From NCBI GenBank assembly GCA_037157565.1, contig JAZHRO010000046.1, forward strand, positions 12,808,501 through 12,872,500: 64,000 nt of DNA, given 5' to 3'. The DNA comes from Thalassia testudinum (taxonomy: Eukaryota > Streptophyta > Magnoliopsida > Alismatales > Hydrocharitaceae). Positions 11,555 through 23,929 of this stretch are shown one piece after another (position 1 is the first letter of the stretch; each line of letters opens with the position of its first letter). The notes below the pieces were generated by a model. The model searched no databases, was not told where the DNA came from, and saw nothing but the letters and a program-made list of their open reading frames with translations. Both the position numbers and the translations under genes were made by a program.

Positions 11555-13029
11555 TGATAGAAGTCATTTTTGCACATTTTAAAGTCATCGGAAATCGTAG
11601 TATAGTCGCGCTAAAAGGTTCGTAAAAAAAATGATTTGTAAATATAACAAGCCTTTGAGTCCCGGTCATTCGTCTCTGGGAGGCGTTTATGCAAATTTGA
11701 AATTGATATTTTTCACTCTATTTGCTTAAAATCGCATGGTGGTTTATGGTTATTACGTATTTAAGTACGACATGCTTAGTTGCAAGAATATCAGGAATTA
11801 AAAGTAGGCAACTTTAATCACACAAAATATATTGCAATCAATAAGCTCATGGTGATTCTCAACACAGAGATATATATATATAATATTTCTTTCATTCATT
11901 CAGGAGGGTGTTTGCAACATGGAATTAGAGGAAGGCTTATGGAGGAAAGCTTGAAAACATAAATCTAGCTAACAGAAAATGATCGCATACATGAATCTAT
12001 GGGGGGATTTTGCATGCATCATTGGGGGAGAGTAAAGAGCTACACTACTAAGCAGTAAATAAAAGCATGTAAATTATGAAGAACTAGCTACTAATCTATC
12101 AGAAATGAGGGCATTCGGAGGTGGGCTCCGATAGCCTTTGAATGGTTGAGAGGAGGAGGGGCGGCCAATGGTGCTTAGGCCTGCCTTTGGAGAGAGATTG
12201 GAGAGGTGATCCAGCATCCTGGCATGGAGATGGTGGTGGCCATGGTGAGAAACTCGTGGAGGTGGAGTGAAGATGAATGTAGCTAACCTAAATGGAAGTG
12301 AATAATGACAAGAGATGAATGGGTGCAAATGCCACCCCTTAGGTCTTTTTATAGACCTAAGGAAGCTCTCTAGAGAATTATGGAATTCTCTACAGAGGCC
12401 TATGGTGGGAGCTCATGGGAGAGTGAGAGAATGGATGGATGGGTGGTTTTTTAGATCCACCAAATGTGGATCTAAAAATTGAATGGCTCGTGGTTGCTAA
12501 TTTTAGCAACCAAGGCAACAACACATGGTAGAGGGTTGTAGAGAACTCTAGGCTAGGTATTTTCGTGTGGATGATGTGTGTGGGTGTGTGTGGGTCGAAA
12601 CTTAGGTGGCTAGGTTGATTAAGTTAGGTTCTACTGGGTTTAGGTCAAGGTAGGTCTCAAATTAGGGTTGTAAACCCTAATTCACTAAGGTAAAGTGCAA
12701 TTAAACTTCATACAAGTTTAATTAGGTGTGTGGAAACCTAACTGAGAGTAAAACAACTCAATTAAGTCAGGTCTAGGTCAATTGGACTAGCACTGAGTCC
12801 AATTGGATAGTGTGTGCTGATAAACGCCAGTTTATCATCATTCTTATACATTAAAACAAACCTAGCTCTTAGGATTTTACTCTACAAATGGGTTTTTGGG
12901 CTGCATTTAGGCATTAACTAGGTTAGGCATGCATTGCATTTTCTTTTGTTGTTTTAATGTGTTTTTGTGAGTGTTAGGGATGAACAGATATACAGATCCC
13001 TAAAACCCTAGCACTCAAGAAGGCAAATG

Positions 13030-13810
13030 GTGAAGGAGGAGCTCAGACTAGCTGGAACTCAACTTGATCCAGCTCACCACAGTTGAAACCTAGCTCACTT
13101 GAACCAGGGTTAGCTCATCCTAGCTCCATTCAACTAATCTCAGCTGAATGGCAGCTCAAGAGAGTTCATCTTAGCTCACCATAGCTCAAGTCAGCTCAGA
13201 TCCAGCTCAACCTAGTTGAGTCTAGCTCATTTTAGCACCCACTAGTTCACAGGGAGCTCTAGCTAGCTCAACTGAGTTGACTGGAGTTCCCCCCAGCTTA
13301 TATCCAGCTACATCCAGCTCCACTCAACTCCAGCCAGCTGAAGAACTCATCCCAGCTCAGGAAGCTCAAGTCCAGCTCCCAGGGACCCAGCTCAGCTCAA
13401 GCTAATTGAGCTAAGCTACCTTAGCTGTCTCAACCAGCTCAATCCTCCCCGGGAGCACCAGACCCAGCTCACCTCAGCTCCATTCAATAGAAGCCAGCTC
13501 ACTTTAGCTTGGTTTAGTAGCTAGCAAAGAACTAGCAAGCTAAGCCAGCTGGAGTAGCCCCATGTTGACCTCTTCAGCAGCTGCCAGCTCCACTTCAGCT
13601 CCAGACTCTTTAGAACCAGCTCCTCCCTCCAAACCCTAGCTCCAACACCTCCTCCTCTACTCCACCATTAGCTAAGCTAGCTTAGCTTAGCTTAGCTTAG
13701 CTTAGCTATGCTCCAGCTTCCTTGGCTTGTACCACTCAAAAACCCTACCTAACAACTCCACCAACTAGCTCCACCTAAGCTCCACCTAAGCTCCACATAA
13801 GCTAACCCTA
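13030..13810 (+). repeat. AGCT-rich region of gamma U3
   Basis: Dense, irregularly spaced AGCTC, CAGCT and TAGCT words, ending in a (CTTAG)n run at 13681-13707. The same texture is at 37890-38590 in the other gamma LTR. Confidence 0.75.
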
Positions 13811-13811
13811 C

Positions 13812-14094
13812 TTGGCGCCAACCTAGCCTACCCACCACCTCCAAAAGACACCTAAAAGTGGCGCCAAAACCACCCTAACTACCCCCTTGTTGGCACCACT
13901 TTTCCCTCCAAAAATCCCCTTCATCTCCACCACACATCTCCCCTTAAATCCATCTCCACCCTCCACATAATCCCACCTTCTAGAAGCCTCAAAGTTGGCG
14001 CCAACCCATGGCACCTCTCCATGGTTGGCACCACTTTTAGGTGCCTCTTGACCAACCCTAACTACCCCCTTACACCCCTTAGGTGGCGCCAACC
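13812..14094 (+). promoter_or_regulatory. GGCGCC palindromes upstream of the gamma TATA box
   Basis: TTGGCGCCAA at 13812, TGGCGCCAAA at 13859, GTTGGCGCCAAC at 13994 and GGTGGCGCCAACC at 14082, with decayed GTTGGCACC copies between. They resemble palindromic E2F sites and also the first bases of the tRNA-Asp primer site. Function is inferred only. Confidence 0.4.
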
Positions 14095-14181
14095 ATCCTT
14101 AACCCTAGGATCATCTAACCACCTCCATCGTCCCATCTTAGCGCTCTATTTCAAGAGGCAACTTAACCCCTCATCCTACCC

Positions 14182-14189
14182 TATAAAAA
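14182..14189 (+). promoter_or_regulatory. TATA box of gamma solo LTR
   Basis: TATAAAAA in a pyrimidine-rich setting. The other gamma LTR has TATAAAAA at 39019. Confidence 0.6.
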
Positions 14190-15985
14190 GACCACTACCC
14201 ACCACCATTCAAATCATCCTTGGCTAGCAAATTCACTCTCATATTCTACATAGAGCCTACGCACAAGAGAGAAGAAGAAGAAGATTAAGGGGATATTATG
14301 TCCCTTTGGTGCCTTCCCCTCTTCCCTTCTCTCTTGAGCCACGCCAGCCAAGGGAGAAGCTAGGCAAGGAAGATCTTTGGAGGAGATCTTGAAGGTGGTC
14401 CATGCCACCTTGGAGGAGCTTTTGAGGGTGGTGCACGCCCACCCCTTGGAGGAGAGCATTGAAGGTGGTAGCATCCACCTTGGAGGAGCTCTCAAGGAAG
14501 GAGAAGGAGGCCCTCTTTTCAAGCTAAGGAGCAGCTAGGCTTGGAGCAAGAAGACTCCCTTCTTCACCAAATTTTGCAAGAGGATTTGTGTTTCTTTTAT
14601 TGCTTTTAGATTTTTTCTAGTAGAAGCATTCCTCTACTTGTCTTGGAAAAGAATACAAATTCTAGTTAATCAAATTACCTTCTTTTTACTTTGTATTGCA
14701 ATTGTTGTTTTTGTTCTAGCACTTGTTTCACCTCTTCTTTCTAATTACTCTAGGCTTCCACTTGCCTAGAGCGAGCTTAGGAAGAGGATATATCTATCTC
14801 TTAAGTTTTAATTAAGTAATTATAGGTGTTATTACTTTCCACCACAATTTACATTTTGCCCTCGTCTTTTCGAAACAAAAAAGAAATTAGATATTTAAAA
14901 TACCAAAAAGAAAGTTGAGATCTATTTTGTAAGCAAAAGAATTAATTTTGCAAACATTTGGCCTGCTTGGACGACCCTAGATACTCCTCTATCTAGGTTT
15001 ATAAATTTAAGAGTTGATCGGTTTTGCGCGTTACAACGACGTATTTTACAAATCACGTAAAATCTGTATCATGTGTTGAGATCAGGGCTTAATTGGACTC
15101 AATGAGTACAATTGAATAGACTGAAGATATTGACTATGATCCAAGTCAATTAGGTTTAGTGAGGACCTAATTAGGTCCTTAGGGAGGTCTAGAGGTGATG
15201 TACTAGGGTAGGACACCTTAATTTAGGTTCCTAAGGGGTTAGAATTGGATTTAGGGAGTTAGAGATCTAATATCAAGGCTTGAATCTCAAAATAGGGTCT
15301 GGAGGGCAATTCTGGACATCTAATAATAGTGTCAGACGTCTTATAGTGAAAAATCAGAAGTCTAGACTTGTTGTCTGGACATCCAATCAGAGTCAGGAGG
15401 GATTTTGGGTTCTGCTTTGGGTATTCTGCAAAAATTGGATATCTGACCAAGTGTCTAGACATCCAATAACACTACAGAAGTGGGTTTAAGGTGTGCGGGG
15501 GTTGGGTAAGGGTTCTGGATGTCCAGATAGAGGTTGGAATTAGAGTTTTAAGGTTTCCTAGGGTGCGGTGACCTAATCTAAGGGTGGCTAAGGCTTGGGG
15601 AAGCTTCTAGGTTGTCCTAGGGCTAGGATGGACTTAAGTTCTTCATAATTTATTGCTTTATTCCTACTTAATAGAATAGCATACCTTAACTCCCTTACAT
15701 TATTATCTACTACATCTAATCTAGGTCTTCCGCTCTAGCTCTGCTGCAACACTAGTTATTTTTTATTCTTCAGATCCAGCTTCAGATCTAGCTTCTGATC
15801 AGCTTATTACCTGCAATTGACATAATTCACCTAATTAGTACATTATAGCATTATTTTATGCATAGCTGAAAGAAAGTAGTAAAGGTGCTAGTAATACTTA
15901 TGCATGCATGAATTACCCTAACTTATGCTAAGTCCTAGCCTAATTTAGGTCAATTAAGACCTATGATTGTTGCGTAATCAACCAC

Positions 15986-16148
15986 CACTCCACACTTTCT
16001 TATAGCTAGGCTTTTTAGAGTAGGGGTGCACAATCAGTTGGTTCGCATCTCCGAACCATTAATTCTGGGAGCATACGAGCACATCTTTCTCTTAATCCTG
16101 ACTGACTCTTATGCAAGAACTGATACATCTGATTGAGTTTTCGCCCAG
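15986..16148 (+). pseudogene. Continuation of the E1 acidic ORF
   Basis: Short stretch between the beta and delta solo LTRs. After removal of the beta LTR and one TSD copy, the reading frame stays open across the join for about 45 codons before a TGA near 16132. It is no longer acidic and may be the C-terminal tail. Confidence 0.4.
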
Positions 16149-17085
16149 TGATGAGATCCTCATCATGAGCCATAACTAGCTCATTTTGACCTAATATAGA
16201 AGATAAAAGCTCCTACATAACCTAGAAGAAGGCCTAAATGAAGGAATAAGTGCCCTAAGAAGAAAACATGAAATAAAGGTTAAAACTGTAATTTTACCAT
16301 TGCAGTACATAAACGGGATTTCTCAGAGGCAAAACATAGGTCAAATGGTCTAAATGAGATAAAAAGTGGGTTGAGTCAATCAGAAATGGGTTTATGTGTA
16401 ATCTAGGAATTAAATGACATTTGGTAACCCTAAAACAGACCTGCTTAAATTAACAAGGTTTCGGTCAGGATATAAATCAAGTAAACCCTCTAAAAATCAT
16501 GGAAAAATACTCTTTAGGGTTTAGAACACTTAATTTGGCCTTTGGAACCCAGTTTGACCTAGATTAAGGTCCTAACCATTCAATTAACCTAATTTGGGTT
16601 TTTACGTAAAATATCTAGTCAAACGTGGTCAAACCTAAAATCCAACTTCACCATTGGATTCCTTAGGTCAAAATTAGGTTTATACCAAAATTTGGACCTA
16701 AGGGGAGGTCATCTTGACCTACTTTGCAATTTAGTACACCCAAATCATAATTTGGTCCCTATCTTTTGAATATCTGTGCAGAGAGCCCCCTAAGTCCCTC
16801 ACCACCTTTGCAATCAGGTCCTGCCGCCATTGTTAGGGCAGAACCAAGCTCTGGCGAGGTTTAGAGAGGGATTACTCTCTGATTCCTCAGAGATCCCCTC
16901 CTAGAAATGGAAGGGAGATTCTCTGAGGAATTCCCTTCCATCTACGGCCAATCACAATCTCTGGTGTGAACCCAATCTCTCATGCGAACGCATGAGAGAT
17001 TTGGGTATCTAACTTCTTTCCATCTCCGGCGAAGCCATCAGAGGTAATGGCGTGCCCTCCACGCCCTGAACACTCGGCCAACGCC

Positions 17086-17093
17086 TATAAAAT
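17086..17093 (+). promoter_or_regulatory. TATA box of delta solo LTR
   Basis: TATAAAAT, followed by GACCCTCAG, at the position of TATAAAAG in the E2 5' LTR (40295). Confidence 0.6.
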
Positions 17094-18329
17094 GACCCTC
17101 AGACCCAGCCACAGGTCTTCAGCTTGATTTGGCTAGTTTCCACCTCCAATTCGTCTCCTCTGTCATGGCCAAAGTTCCCAGCAAGCTCCGGCGAACCCCC
17201 CTCCCCTCCCTCTTCGCTCTGCCACAAAACCAGTGGCAGAGTTATCTTCCTGACTCTCCTCCACGTCGCGCAGCACCCGCGCACGCCGCCTCAGCCCCGT
17301 CGTCGCCGCCGTTCTCCCCCACTGGGCAGCGTCTTCTCCGGCGATAGTAGGTACAACTGTCCACCCTCCATCCCCCTTCGTCCCTACAATTAGGTTAGAA
17401 CTACTCCCCGTAGTCCCCTCTCTCTTTTCCCCCTGTTATTTCATCTGATCGACCCTCGACCGACGCTGACCACCCTCATCTTCCACATCACCGACCGACC
17501 TCCGGCGAGCCGCTCCCACCATTCCGCCCCTCCACACGGCTCGCCAACCATCTCGTAAGCTCCGCCTCACCACCAGGAACACATTTCACCCCTCCACTGC
17601 CACTCCGCACCTCCACAGTAGCCCCCCGAACAACCCCACACTTCCGGCCACAGGTTGACCTAGGTCCGCATGCCTAGGCCGTCCTGCGGCCTGCAGCACC
17701 GCGCACCACCTTCGCCGTGCCACGGCGAGGGTGCCCAACTGGTCTGATTGGGCCAATAGGCCGTGTTTGTGATTGACAGTCTCGACGCTCCTGCCGCCAT
17801 GGACGACAGTTGAAGAAGCTCCAAAGCAGCTCCAGGCATCAGGGCTCCCAAGCTACAGGCGCAGCAGGTTCGCGCGAGTGTTGCGAAGCGATTGAGCTCA
17901 GCAAAGGGTGCTGCTAAGCCAGCAGTTGTGGCGATTGCACGCAGGTCTGCGCGCGCGTGTGAAATTGGAGCAGGCCAGATAGTCCCACATCGTGGAATCG
18001 CGAGGCGCAGGTATGCTATAAATTGTTTTTGTGTTTTATGTTTACCGCCTCCAAAAGCATAGGGGTGAGGTCCCTTTCCTGCCCTAGCGCCCGCCTCGTC
18101 CGCGGTTTCACCTCGCGGATCTGGCGGGATCCGACCCGACCCTCCCTACGCACTCCTCGCGCATCACCCACCTGTAGGTGCGCCTAGTCCCGGGTGCGAA
18201 ATCCGACCCGATTACCCATGTGGCTCTGGGAGAGCGTCCTTGAGTGAATTGCTGAGAGTGAGAGACGTGCGGGTAGAGGGAAAGGGATAGCTTTTGCTCT
18301 GGGCAGGTAGGCTGAACGTTGAGGAAGAA

Positions 18330-18615
18330 AGAGTTAGCCACGAAGAAGAAGAAGAGAAGGAAGAAAGAAGGCAAGGCAAAGAAGAGAAGGAAGAACAGAG
18401 ACCAAGGAAGAAAGAGAAGCCTTCACAAAAAGAAGAAGAAGAAGAAGAAGAAGAAGGCAGAAGAGAGACTACAGAGAAAGAAGAGAGGCCAAGTGAAGAC
18501 TACAAAGAGAGGAGAAGAGAAAAGGAAGGAGAAGCCTTCGCAGAAGCCAAGATCAGAAGGAAGGAGAGACTGCTGAGAAGAGGAGAAAGAAATATCAGAA
18601 GAAGAGAAGAATAAC
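18330..18615 (+). repeat. GAA/AAG purine-rich low-complexity tract
   Basis: Almost pure purine strand of GAAGAAG and AAGAGAAGG units. The same tract is in the delta LTRs at 41525-41870 and 48590-48930, and on the other strand at 31690-31870. The lysine/glutamate ORFs it generates are artefacts. Confidence 0.8.
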
Positions 18616-18888
18616 ACTTTTAAGACGTCTGATCACAAGATCAGACGTCCAATTTTACTCGTTTGCCTGAATTACTTTTTAAATACATTTGAATTTAAGT
18701 TTTGAGTAAATTAGAGTGTTCAATCACATTTTGATTAGTAGTAAATTTCAATTGCTCCCTGTGTTCGACCTCGGATACTCTAGTTTTTCGAGTAATAAAA
18801 TTCTCTATATTTGTTTGAACGCTTTGTCGGCTATACTACAATGTGACACTCTCTTTTAAAACCTGCACAAAATTGTATGAACACCCAG

Positions 18889-19137
18889 CTGGAAGCGTTA
18901 AACTCAGCATCTACCTCACATTCTACCATCACCTATACATACCATTTTTATACATAGCATATTTTTCTTTTAGCATATTTCCTTTTCTTATATTGCATAC
19001 TGTTAGGTTGGCCAGTGCTGAATGTTAAAATTTCAGGAGCAATTCCAGGTGATCTCTACCTATTTACTCCCTACTGTATTTATTTTCTTTTACATTCATG
19101 CATGAGAACATGCAAGAACTTAGGCATGGGGGTAGAT
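18889..19137 (+). other. E1 3' region with internal polypurine tract
   Basis: Body of E1 resuming after the delta solo LTR. A short hydrophobic frame (18889-19028) is not conserved elsewhere in the window. The tract TTAGGCATGGGGGTA at 19120-19134 is identical to the terminal one at 20866-20880. Confidence 0.55.
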
Positions 19138-20866
19138 ATGACAAAACTAAAAGTTTTTATGCCAACATTTAGGAAAACCTCGGAGCTGCATGTCAAATGT
19201 AATTTAGGACCCTAAATGAAAGAACAACTGACTCCACCTCCAATGCTTGCATTGGAGCTAAAAATCATCTGCAACAACCACTTCTGACTCACCCGCTCAC
19301 CCTTTTGTTCTAAATTTAGGGTCAAGCTAAATGTAACCCGATAAGGGAAATTTCATGAAGTACAAATATACTAGGTTACTTGTTTATAGCATATATACAT
19401 ATTACATTTATGAATAAGATTTTTATCAAGAGAATGCATTAGGATTTTTTTTTCCTCTAGTTGATTCCTGTAATCTGGAATCCAGTATAACTTCTCACAC
19501 ACGTAGAATTTGTAATTGATTCACAATGAAGGCTGATAAACGTCTTTAGTCTGTTGAGAAGAAGCAGTGCTTCTTCTCCTGAACCCTTGGATAGTGTTTT
19601 GAGAGTCAGGCAGATTTTCCTCCAAAAATCCACCAAATAGTGTGAGATGAGAGTAGAGTGTACTGGTGGTCTAAGATTAGTTCAAGGAATTTAGAATCCT
19701 AGATAATTAGGTGATGATACTCAGAGATTAGGCATAGTTTTCGCTCTTGATTTTTGCGTATACATTTTGTGTGAAATTTTGAGAGCCACCAAATAAGGCA
19801 AATATGCGGAGAGCGAGTTTTCATAAAACTAGGGCTAAGGTGGATGGTTAAGACCATTCTTTACGAAATCCTCTGCTGAAGGAGGGTATTGATGTCAAGG
19901 TCAGAAATACACCGTCCTATCCATCTCTCCCGATGCCATGAGTAGGCACTTCCACCAAATAAGCCACCCAATGTCTCTTGAGTACCACCAATCCCTAATA
20001 ATGCCTCCCTAATAAAGTTCATGAATGTATGCTAGTGTGTGTTGTGTTGAACAAATTTACATAGAAAAAAAAAGAAGAAAAAGAAAAAAGAAAGAAAGAA
20101 AGAAAGAAAATTAGAAAAAGAAGAAAAAGCAAGAAAAAAAAAGAGTTTGTGAATATTTAGTATTTATTTCATTTGCATTGAGGCAATACCATCGAATAAA
20201 TTTGAGATCCACCAAATATAGCCTTAACCTATTTTTTTGTGTTTCTAACCGCCCGAATATTGGCTGAGGAATTCCGACTTAGTGTTAGGGTTATGGAAAC
20301 TCAATTAAAGTGTTAATGCCAAGTGAGACCACCAAATACAGGTCATATGTGTGAATCTAGTGAGATTGTGAGCTCTAAGAAAAATAAAAAGAGTAAGAGA
20401 GAATGAAAACAAAGGAATCAAAAGAGAGCATAGTTTTTCTCGTCTTTGTCTAAGTTGAGTTACGTAATAATTTGGGAATCTAGAATCTATAATACTAATC
20501 TCTATATAGCACCAGTCAAGAGTAAGCCACCAAATTTATAATCTTTTCCCTCTAAGCTTCTCTACCTAAGCTTAAAGTCGGGTGGAATTCATAGAATATC
20601 TTGAATACCCCGAGGGAAGAAGTCTGCCTATCTCACTAGAATTTTTACTAGGGGTTAAGTATAGGCTTTAGAGGTGAATTAGTTTTTCACTCGAATTCGT
20701 TGCAAAAGCTACATAGCTACACTTTCACGATTGTCTGGATTTCTAGAGCATAGGATGAAAACAAAAAGGAAAAAATCTTTAGGCAAACACTTGATAAAAT
20801 AATCAATCCCTTAGGGATCCTTCTATGAATAATTTAGTCTCGCATTTGCTAGGGACTAGCAAGATT
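19138..20866 (+). other. 3' noncoding region of E1
   Basis: AT-rich DNA without any conserved ORF. An A/G microsatellite (GAAA)n lies at 20066-20150. 'CCACCAAATA' recurs several times between 19630 and 20530, a phrase also found in weak form in the alpha elements (near 205). No gene seen. Confidence 0.65.
20066..20150 (+). repeat. (GAAA)n-type purine microsatellite
   Basis: Runs of A broken by single or paired G, including five GAAA units. Confidence 0.85.
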
Positions 20867-20880
20867 TAGGCATGGGGGTA
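20866..20880 (+). other. Terminal polypurine tract of E1
   Basis: TTAGGCATGGGGGTA directly before the 3' LTR, preceded by the hairpin TTGCTAGGGACTAGCAA (20847-20863). Confidence 0.8.
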
Positions 20881-23035
20881 TGATTGCGTAGCAATCATAG
20901 GTCTTAATTGACCTAAATTAGGCTAGGACTTAGCATAAGTTAGGACAATTCACGCATGCATAAGCATTACTTGCATCCTTACTTCTTTCTTTTAGCTATG
21001 CATAAAATAATGCTATAATGTGCTGATTAGGTGCATTATGTCAATTACAGGTAATAAGCTGACCAGAAGGTAGATCTAAAGCTGGATCTGAAGAATAAAG
21101 AATAACTGGAGTTGCAGTAGGGCTAGAGTAGAAGACCTAGAATAAGATGTAGTAGACAATAATGTAAGGGGTTGAGGTATGCTATTCTATTTAAGTAGGA
21201 ATAAAGCAGTAAATTGTAAAGAACTTAGGACCATCCTAGCCCTAGGATAGCCTAGAAGCTTGCCCAAGTGTTAGCTACCCTTAGATTAGGTCACCACACC
21301 CTAGGAAACCTTAAAACCCTAATTCCAACCTCTATCTAGACATCGAAATGGGTTATAGGACGTCCAGAACCCTTAACCAACACCCGCACACCTTAAACCC
21401 AATTCTGCAGTGTTATTGGACGTCCAGACACTTCGTCAAACATCCAATTTCTGCAAAATACCCAAGACAGAACCTAGAAACCCTTCTGACTCTGATTTGA
21501 CGTCTAGACAACAAATTTGGACTTCTGATTTTTCACTATAAGACGTTTGACAACTTTATTAGATGTCCGATACTGTCCTTCAGTTCTTGTTTTGGAATTC
21601 AAGCCTTGATCTTGGATCTCTAGGCCCCTAAACCCAATTTTATCCCCATAGGAACCTAAATTAAGGTGCTCTAACCCTAGTACATCACCTTTAGACCTCC
21701 ACAAAGATCTAATTAGGTCCTCACTAAACCTAATTGACTTGGATCTTAGTCAATTCCATCAACCTACTCAACTAGACTCATTAAGTCTAATTGAGCCCTG
21801 ATCTCAGCACACACTGTACAATGGACTCAGTGAGAGTCCAATTGACCTAGACCTGACTTAATTGAGTTATTTTACTCTCAATTAAGTTTTCACACACCCA
21901 ATTAAACTTGTATTAAATTTAAGTGCACTTTACCTTAGTGAATTAGGGTTTACAACCCTCATTTGAGGCCTACCTTGACCTAAACCCACTAGAACCTAAC
22001 CTAATCAACCTAGCCACCTAAGTTTCGACCCACACATACCCACACACACCATCCACACGAAAATACCTAGCCTAGTATTCTCTAGAACTCTCTACCATGT
22101 GTTGTCGCCTTGGTTGCTAAAATTAGCAACCAAGAGCCATTCAATTTTTAGATCCACATTTGGTGGATCTAAAAACCACTATCCATCCTCTCTCTCTCAC
22201 TCTCCCACAAGCTCCCACCATAGTCCTCTCTAGAGAATTCCATAATTCTATAGAAAGCTTCCCTTAGGTCTATAAAAAGACCTAAGGGGTGGCCATTTGC
22301 ACCCATCCACTCTTGGCTTCATCCACTCTTGGTTCCATTTAGCTTAGTTTCATTCCACATCCACTCCACCTCCATGTCCATGAGTAGCTTCACCATGGCC
22401 ACCACCACCTCCACGCCAAGATGTTGGATCACCTCTCCAACCTCTCTCCAAGGGCCGGCCTAAGCACCATTGGCCGGCCCTCCTTCTCCTCTCAACCAAC
22501 TCAAAGGCCATCGGAGCTACCTCCAAATGCCCTTATTACATGCTTTATTTACTGCTTAATAGTGTAGTTCCTTACTTCTCCCCCAATGATGCATGCAAAA
22601 TCCCCCAATAGATTCATGTATGCAGTCATTTTCTGGTAGCGAGTAGTTTTATTTCCCTGTACAAGCATTCCTCTACCTGTGCTCTGCAACTCTAATATCA
22701 TCATCATCTTTTATATATATAAATATATATGTTGAAAATCACTATGTGCCTAGTTATCATCTTTTGGTGTGATTGAAGTTGCATGTTATAATTACTATCT
22801 TTTTGCAACTAGCACGTCGTACATCAATACGTAAATCACCATAAACTGGCATGAGATTTTAAGCAAGTAGAGCGAAAGAGATCAATTTCAAATTTACATT
22901 TCCATAAATGCCTCCCATAGACGAACGACCGGGACTCCAAGTCTCGTTATCTTTATAAATATTTTTGTTTGATCGTATTGTGCACTATACTATGATGCTT
23001 TTTCATATCAAAAATGTACTTTACAAGTCACAACA
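20881..23035 (+). repeat. 3' LTR of E1 (beta)
   Basis: Starts TGATTGCGTAGCAATCATAG and ends ...GTCACAACA, followed by TSD CATAC at 23036. TATAAAAA lies at 22271. It shares all major U3 inverted repeats with the 5' LTR. Confidence 0.95.
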
Positions 23036-23040
23036 CATAC

Positions 23041-23929
23041 CACCCTAGAAGGTTCATTAGCTACCCAATTTCCATTAAAACGGTCGAACAATGAGTCAGT
23101 GACCAATAGTGTGTAGATGCTTAGACTTGAAGTTCCCTCAAATCGGAGGGCAGGTTGATAAGTTGTGCACTTATCACCCCAACTTATTTAATCAAATTGA
23201 AATCAAATTCAGGATGGAGAGGACTCGATACAAATCCACATTTTAGTGGATACCCGCACTGATTAAGTCCGAAGGCCTGAAGGGCCTTCGTGTTCAAATC
23301 ATACAATTTATTTCCGAAGATTGAAAATTTTCTAAAGCCCAAGTTCTCTTTCCTAATTCTAAAATTTGTTCTTAATATAAATAAAAGGAAAACAAAATGA
23401 ATCTACAGAGATGACGAAATAATTCAAAGATGAATATCCACCTCCCCATGCCTATCTAATGCAATGTCCTCATTGTATTAAAAAGACATGAAACAGAGTG
23501 GAGTAGAGTAGAAAGCACCTGAATTGCGTGAATAACGTGTCTACTCTGAGCTGAATAGAAACTATATACGTGCTGAATTTAGTGCTTTCAGCTAGGCACA
23601 CTATACAAAGAAAAAATAATGAATTCATAGGTGGAGGTCAGAATCAAAATAAAAAGATTCAACTTAAGACTTGCCAGTAGATGTCCACAGATTTGGACCA
23701 AATTGTGATGCAGACCCATACCCCATGGTCGAGTATATTTAATATTTTGGATAAAAATTACCTAGAACCTGAAATCAGTATACAAGCGGGGTCAGGCCTA
23801 CAATTTATGAGGATGCAACCCAAGACCAAAAAGTCAGGTTATAGAGAAATCAAGCTCAAAAGGATAATCAATGAATGTGTGCTTGGGTTGGACATCCTCA
23901 GAACAAATGTCATAAGGGTCCTAGTTTGA
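23041..23929 (-). mobile_element. 3' noncoding region of element B (resumed)
   Basis: Continuation of B after E1, collinear with 160-951 of A and 52760-53478 of C. It includes the internal polypurine tract at 23438-23454 (minus strand TAGGCATGGGGAGGTGG). No gene. Confidence 0.8.

Larger units (their letters stand above)
12818..15071 (+). mobile_element. Gamma solo LTR
   Basis: 2254-bp LTR starting TGATAAACGCCAGTTTATCA and ending ...CTGTATCA, with TSD TGTGC (12813-12817) and TGTGT (15072-15076). Removing it restores the beta LTR sequence seen intact near 7140. It matches the gamma 5' LTR split around E2 (37659-39352 plus 49361-49908). The U3 is full of AGCT words, has TTGGCGCCAA palindromes, and has a TATA box at 14182. 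Confidence 0.92.
11555..15980 (-). mobile_element. Beta solo LTR (minus strand) inside E1, split by a gamma solo LTR
   Basis: Minus-strand beta LTR starting TGATTACGCAACAATCATAG at 15980. Its left edge at 11555 is flanked by TSD ACCAC (11550-11554 and 15981-15985). Excluding the 12818-15076 insertion its length is about 2.17 kb, like the E1 LTRs. No internal region accompanies it, so it is a recombination-derived solo LTR. A TATA box lies on the minus strand at 12346-12353. Confidence 0.9.
16149..18883 (+). mobile_element. Delta solo LTR inside E1
   Basis: 2735-bp LTR starting with the palindrome TGATGAGATCCTCATCA and ending ...GTATGAACA, with TSD CCCAG on both sides (16144-16148 and 18884-18888). 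It matches the E2 LTRs throughout. TATAAAAT lies at 17086. The downstream part has GC-rich DNA (17100-18250), a GAA-rich purine tract (18330-18615) and a GACGTCTGATC dyad at 18624. Several ORFs inside are fortuitous. Confidence 0.92.
6227..23035 (+). mobile_element. E1: complete beta-family LTR retrotransposon (non-autonomous, with nested solo LTRs)
   Basis: A full element of 16.8 kb with LTRs of 2153 bp (6227-8379) and 2155 bp (20881-23035), primer site at 8382, polypurine tract at 20867 and TSD CATAC. It sits inside element B. After subtracting two inserted solo LTR blocks (11555-15980 and 16149-18883) the body is about 5.3 kb: leader, one decayed acidic ORF (10054 onward) and 3' noncoding DNA. 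No pol domain is visible, so it is non-autonomous. The two LTRs are very similar and differ mainly by small indels, including a block of about 34 bp missing from the 3' copy near 22529. Confidence 0.93.

Noticed and set aside
10902..11582. Independent host gene encoding an acidic protein of 226 residues
   Set aside because: It lies between the LTRs of E1, downstream of the primer site, and its 3' end runs into an inserted solo LTR with TSD ACCAC.
16430..16450. Telomere-like CCCTAAA words (several places)
   Set aside because: Only isolated single copies; no tandem array.
18294..18617. Lys/Glu-rich ORFs that look like coiled-coil proteins (also 41503-41913, 48475-48975)
   Set aside because: Produced by a GAA/AAG purine tract in delta LTRs; open in several frames on both strands.
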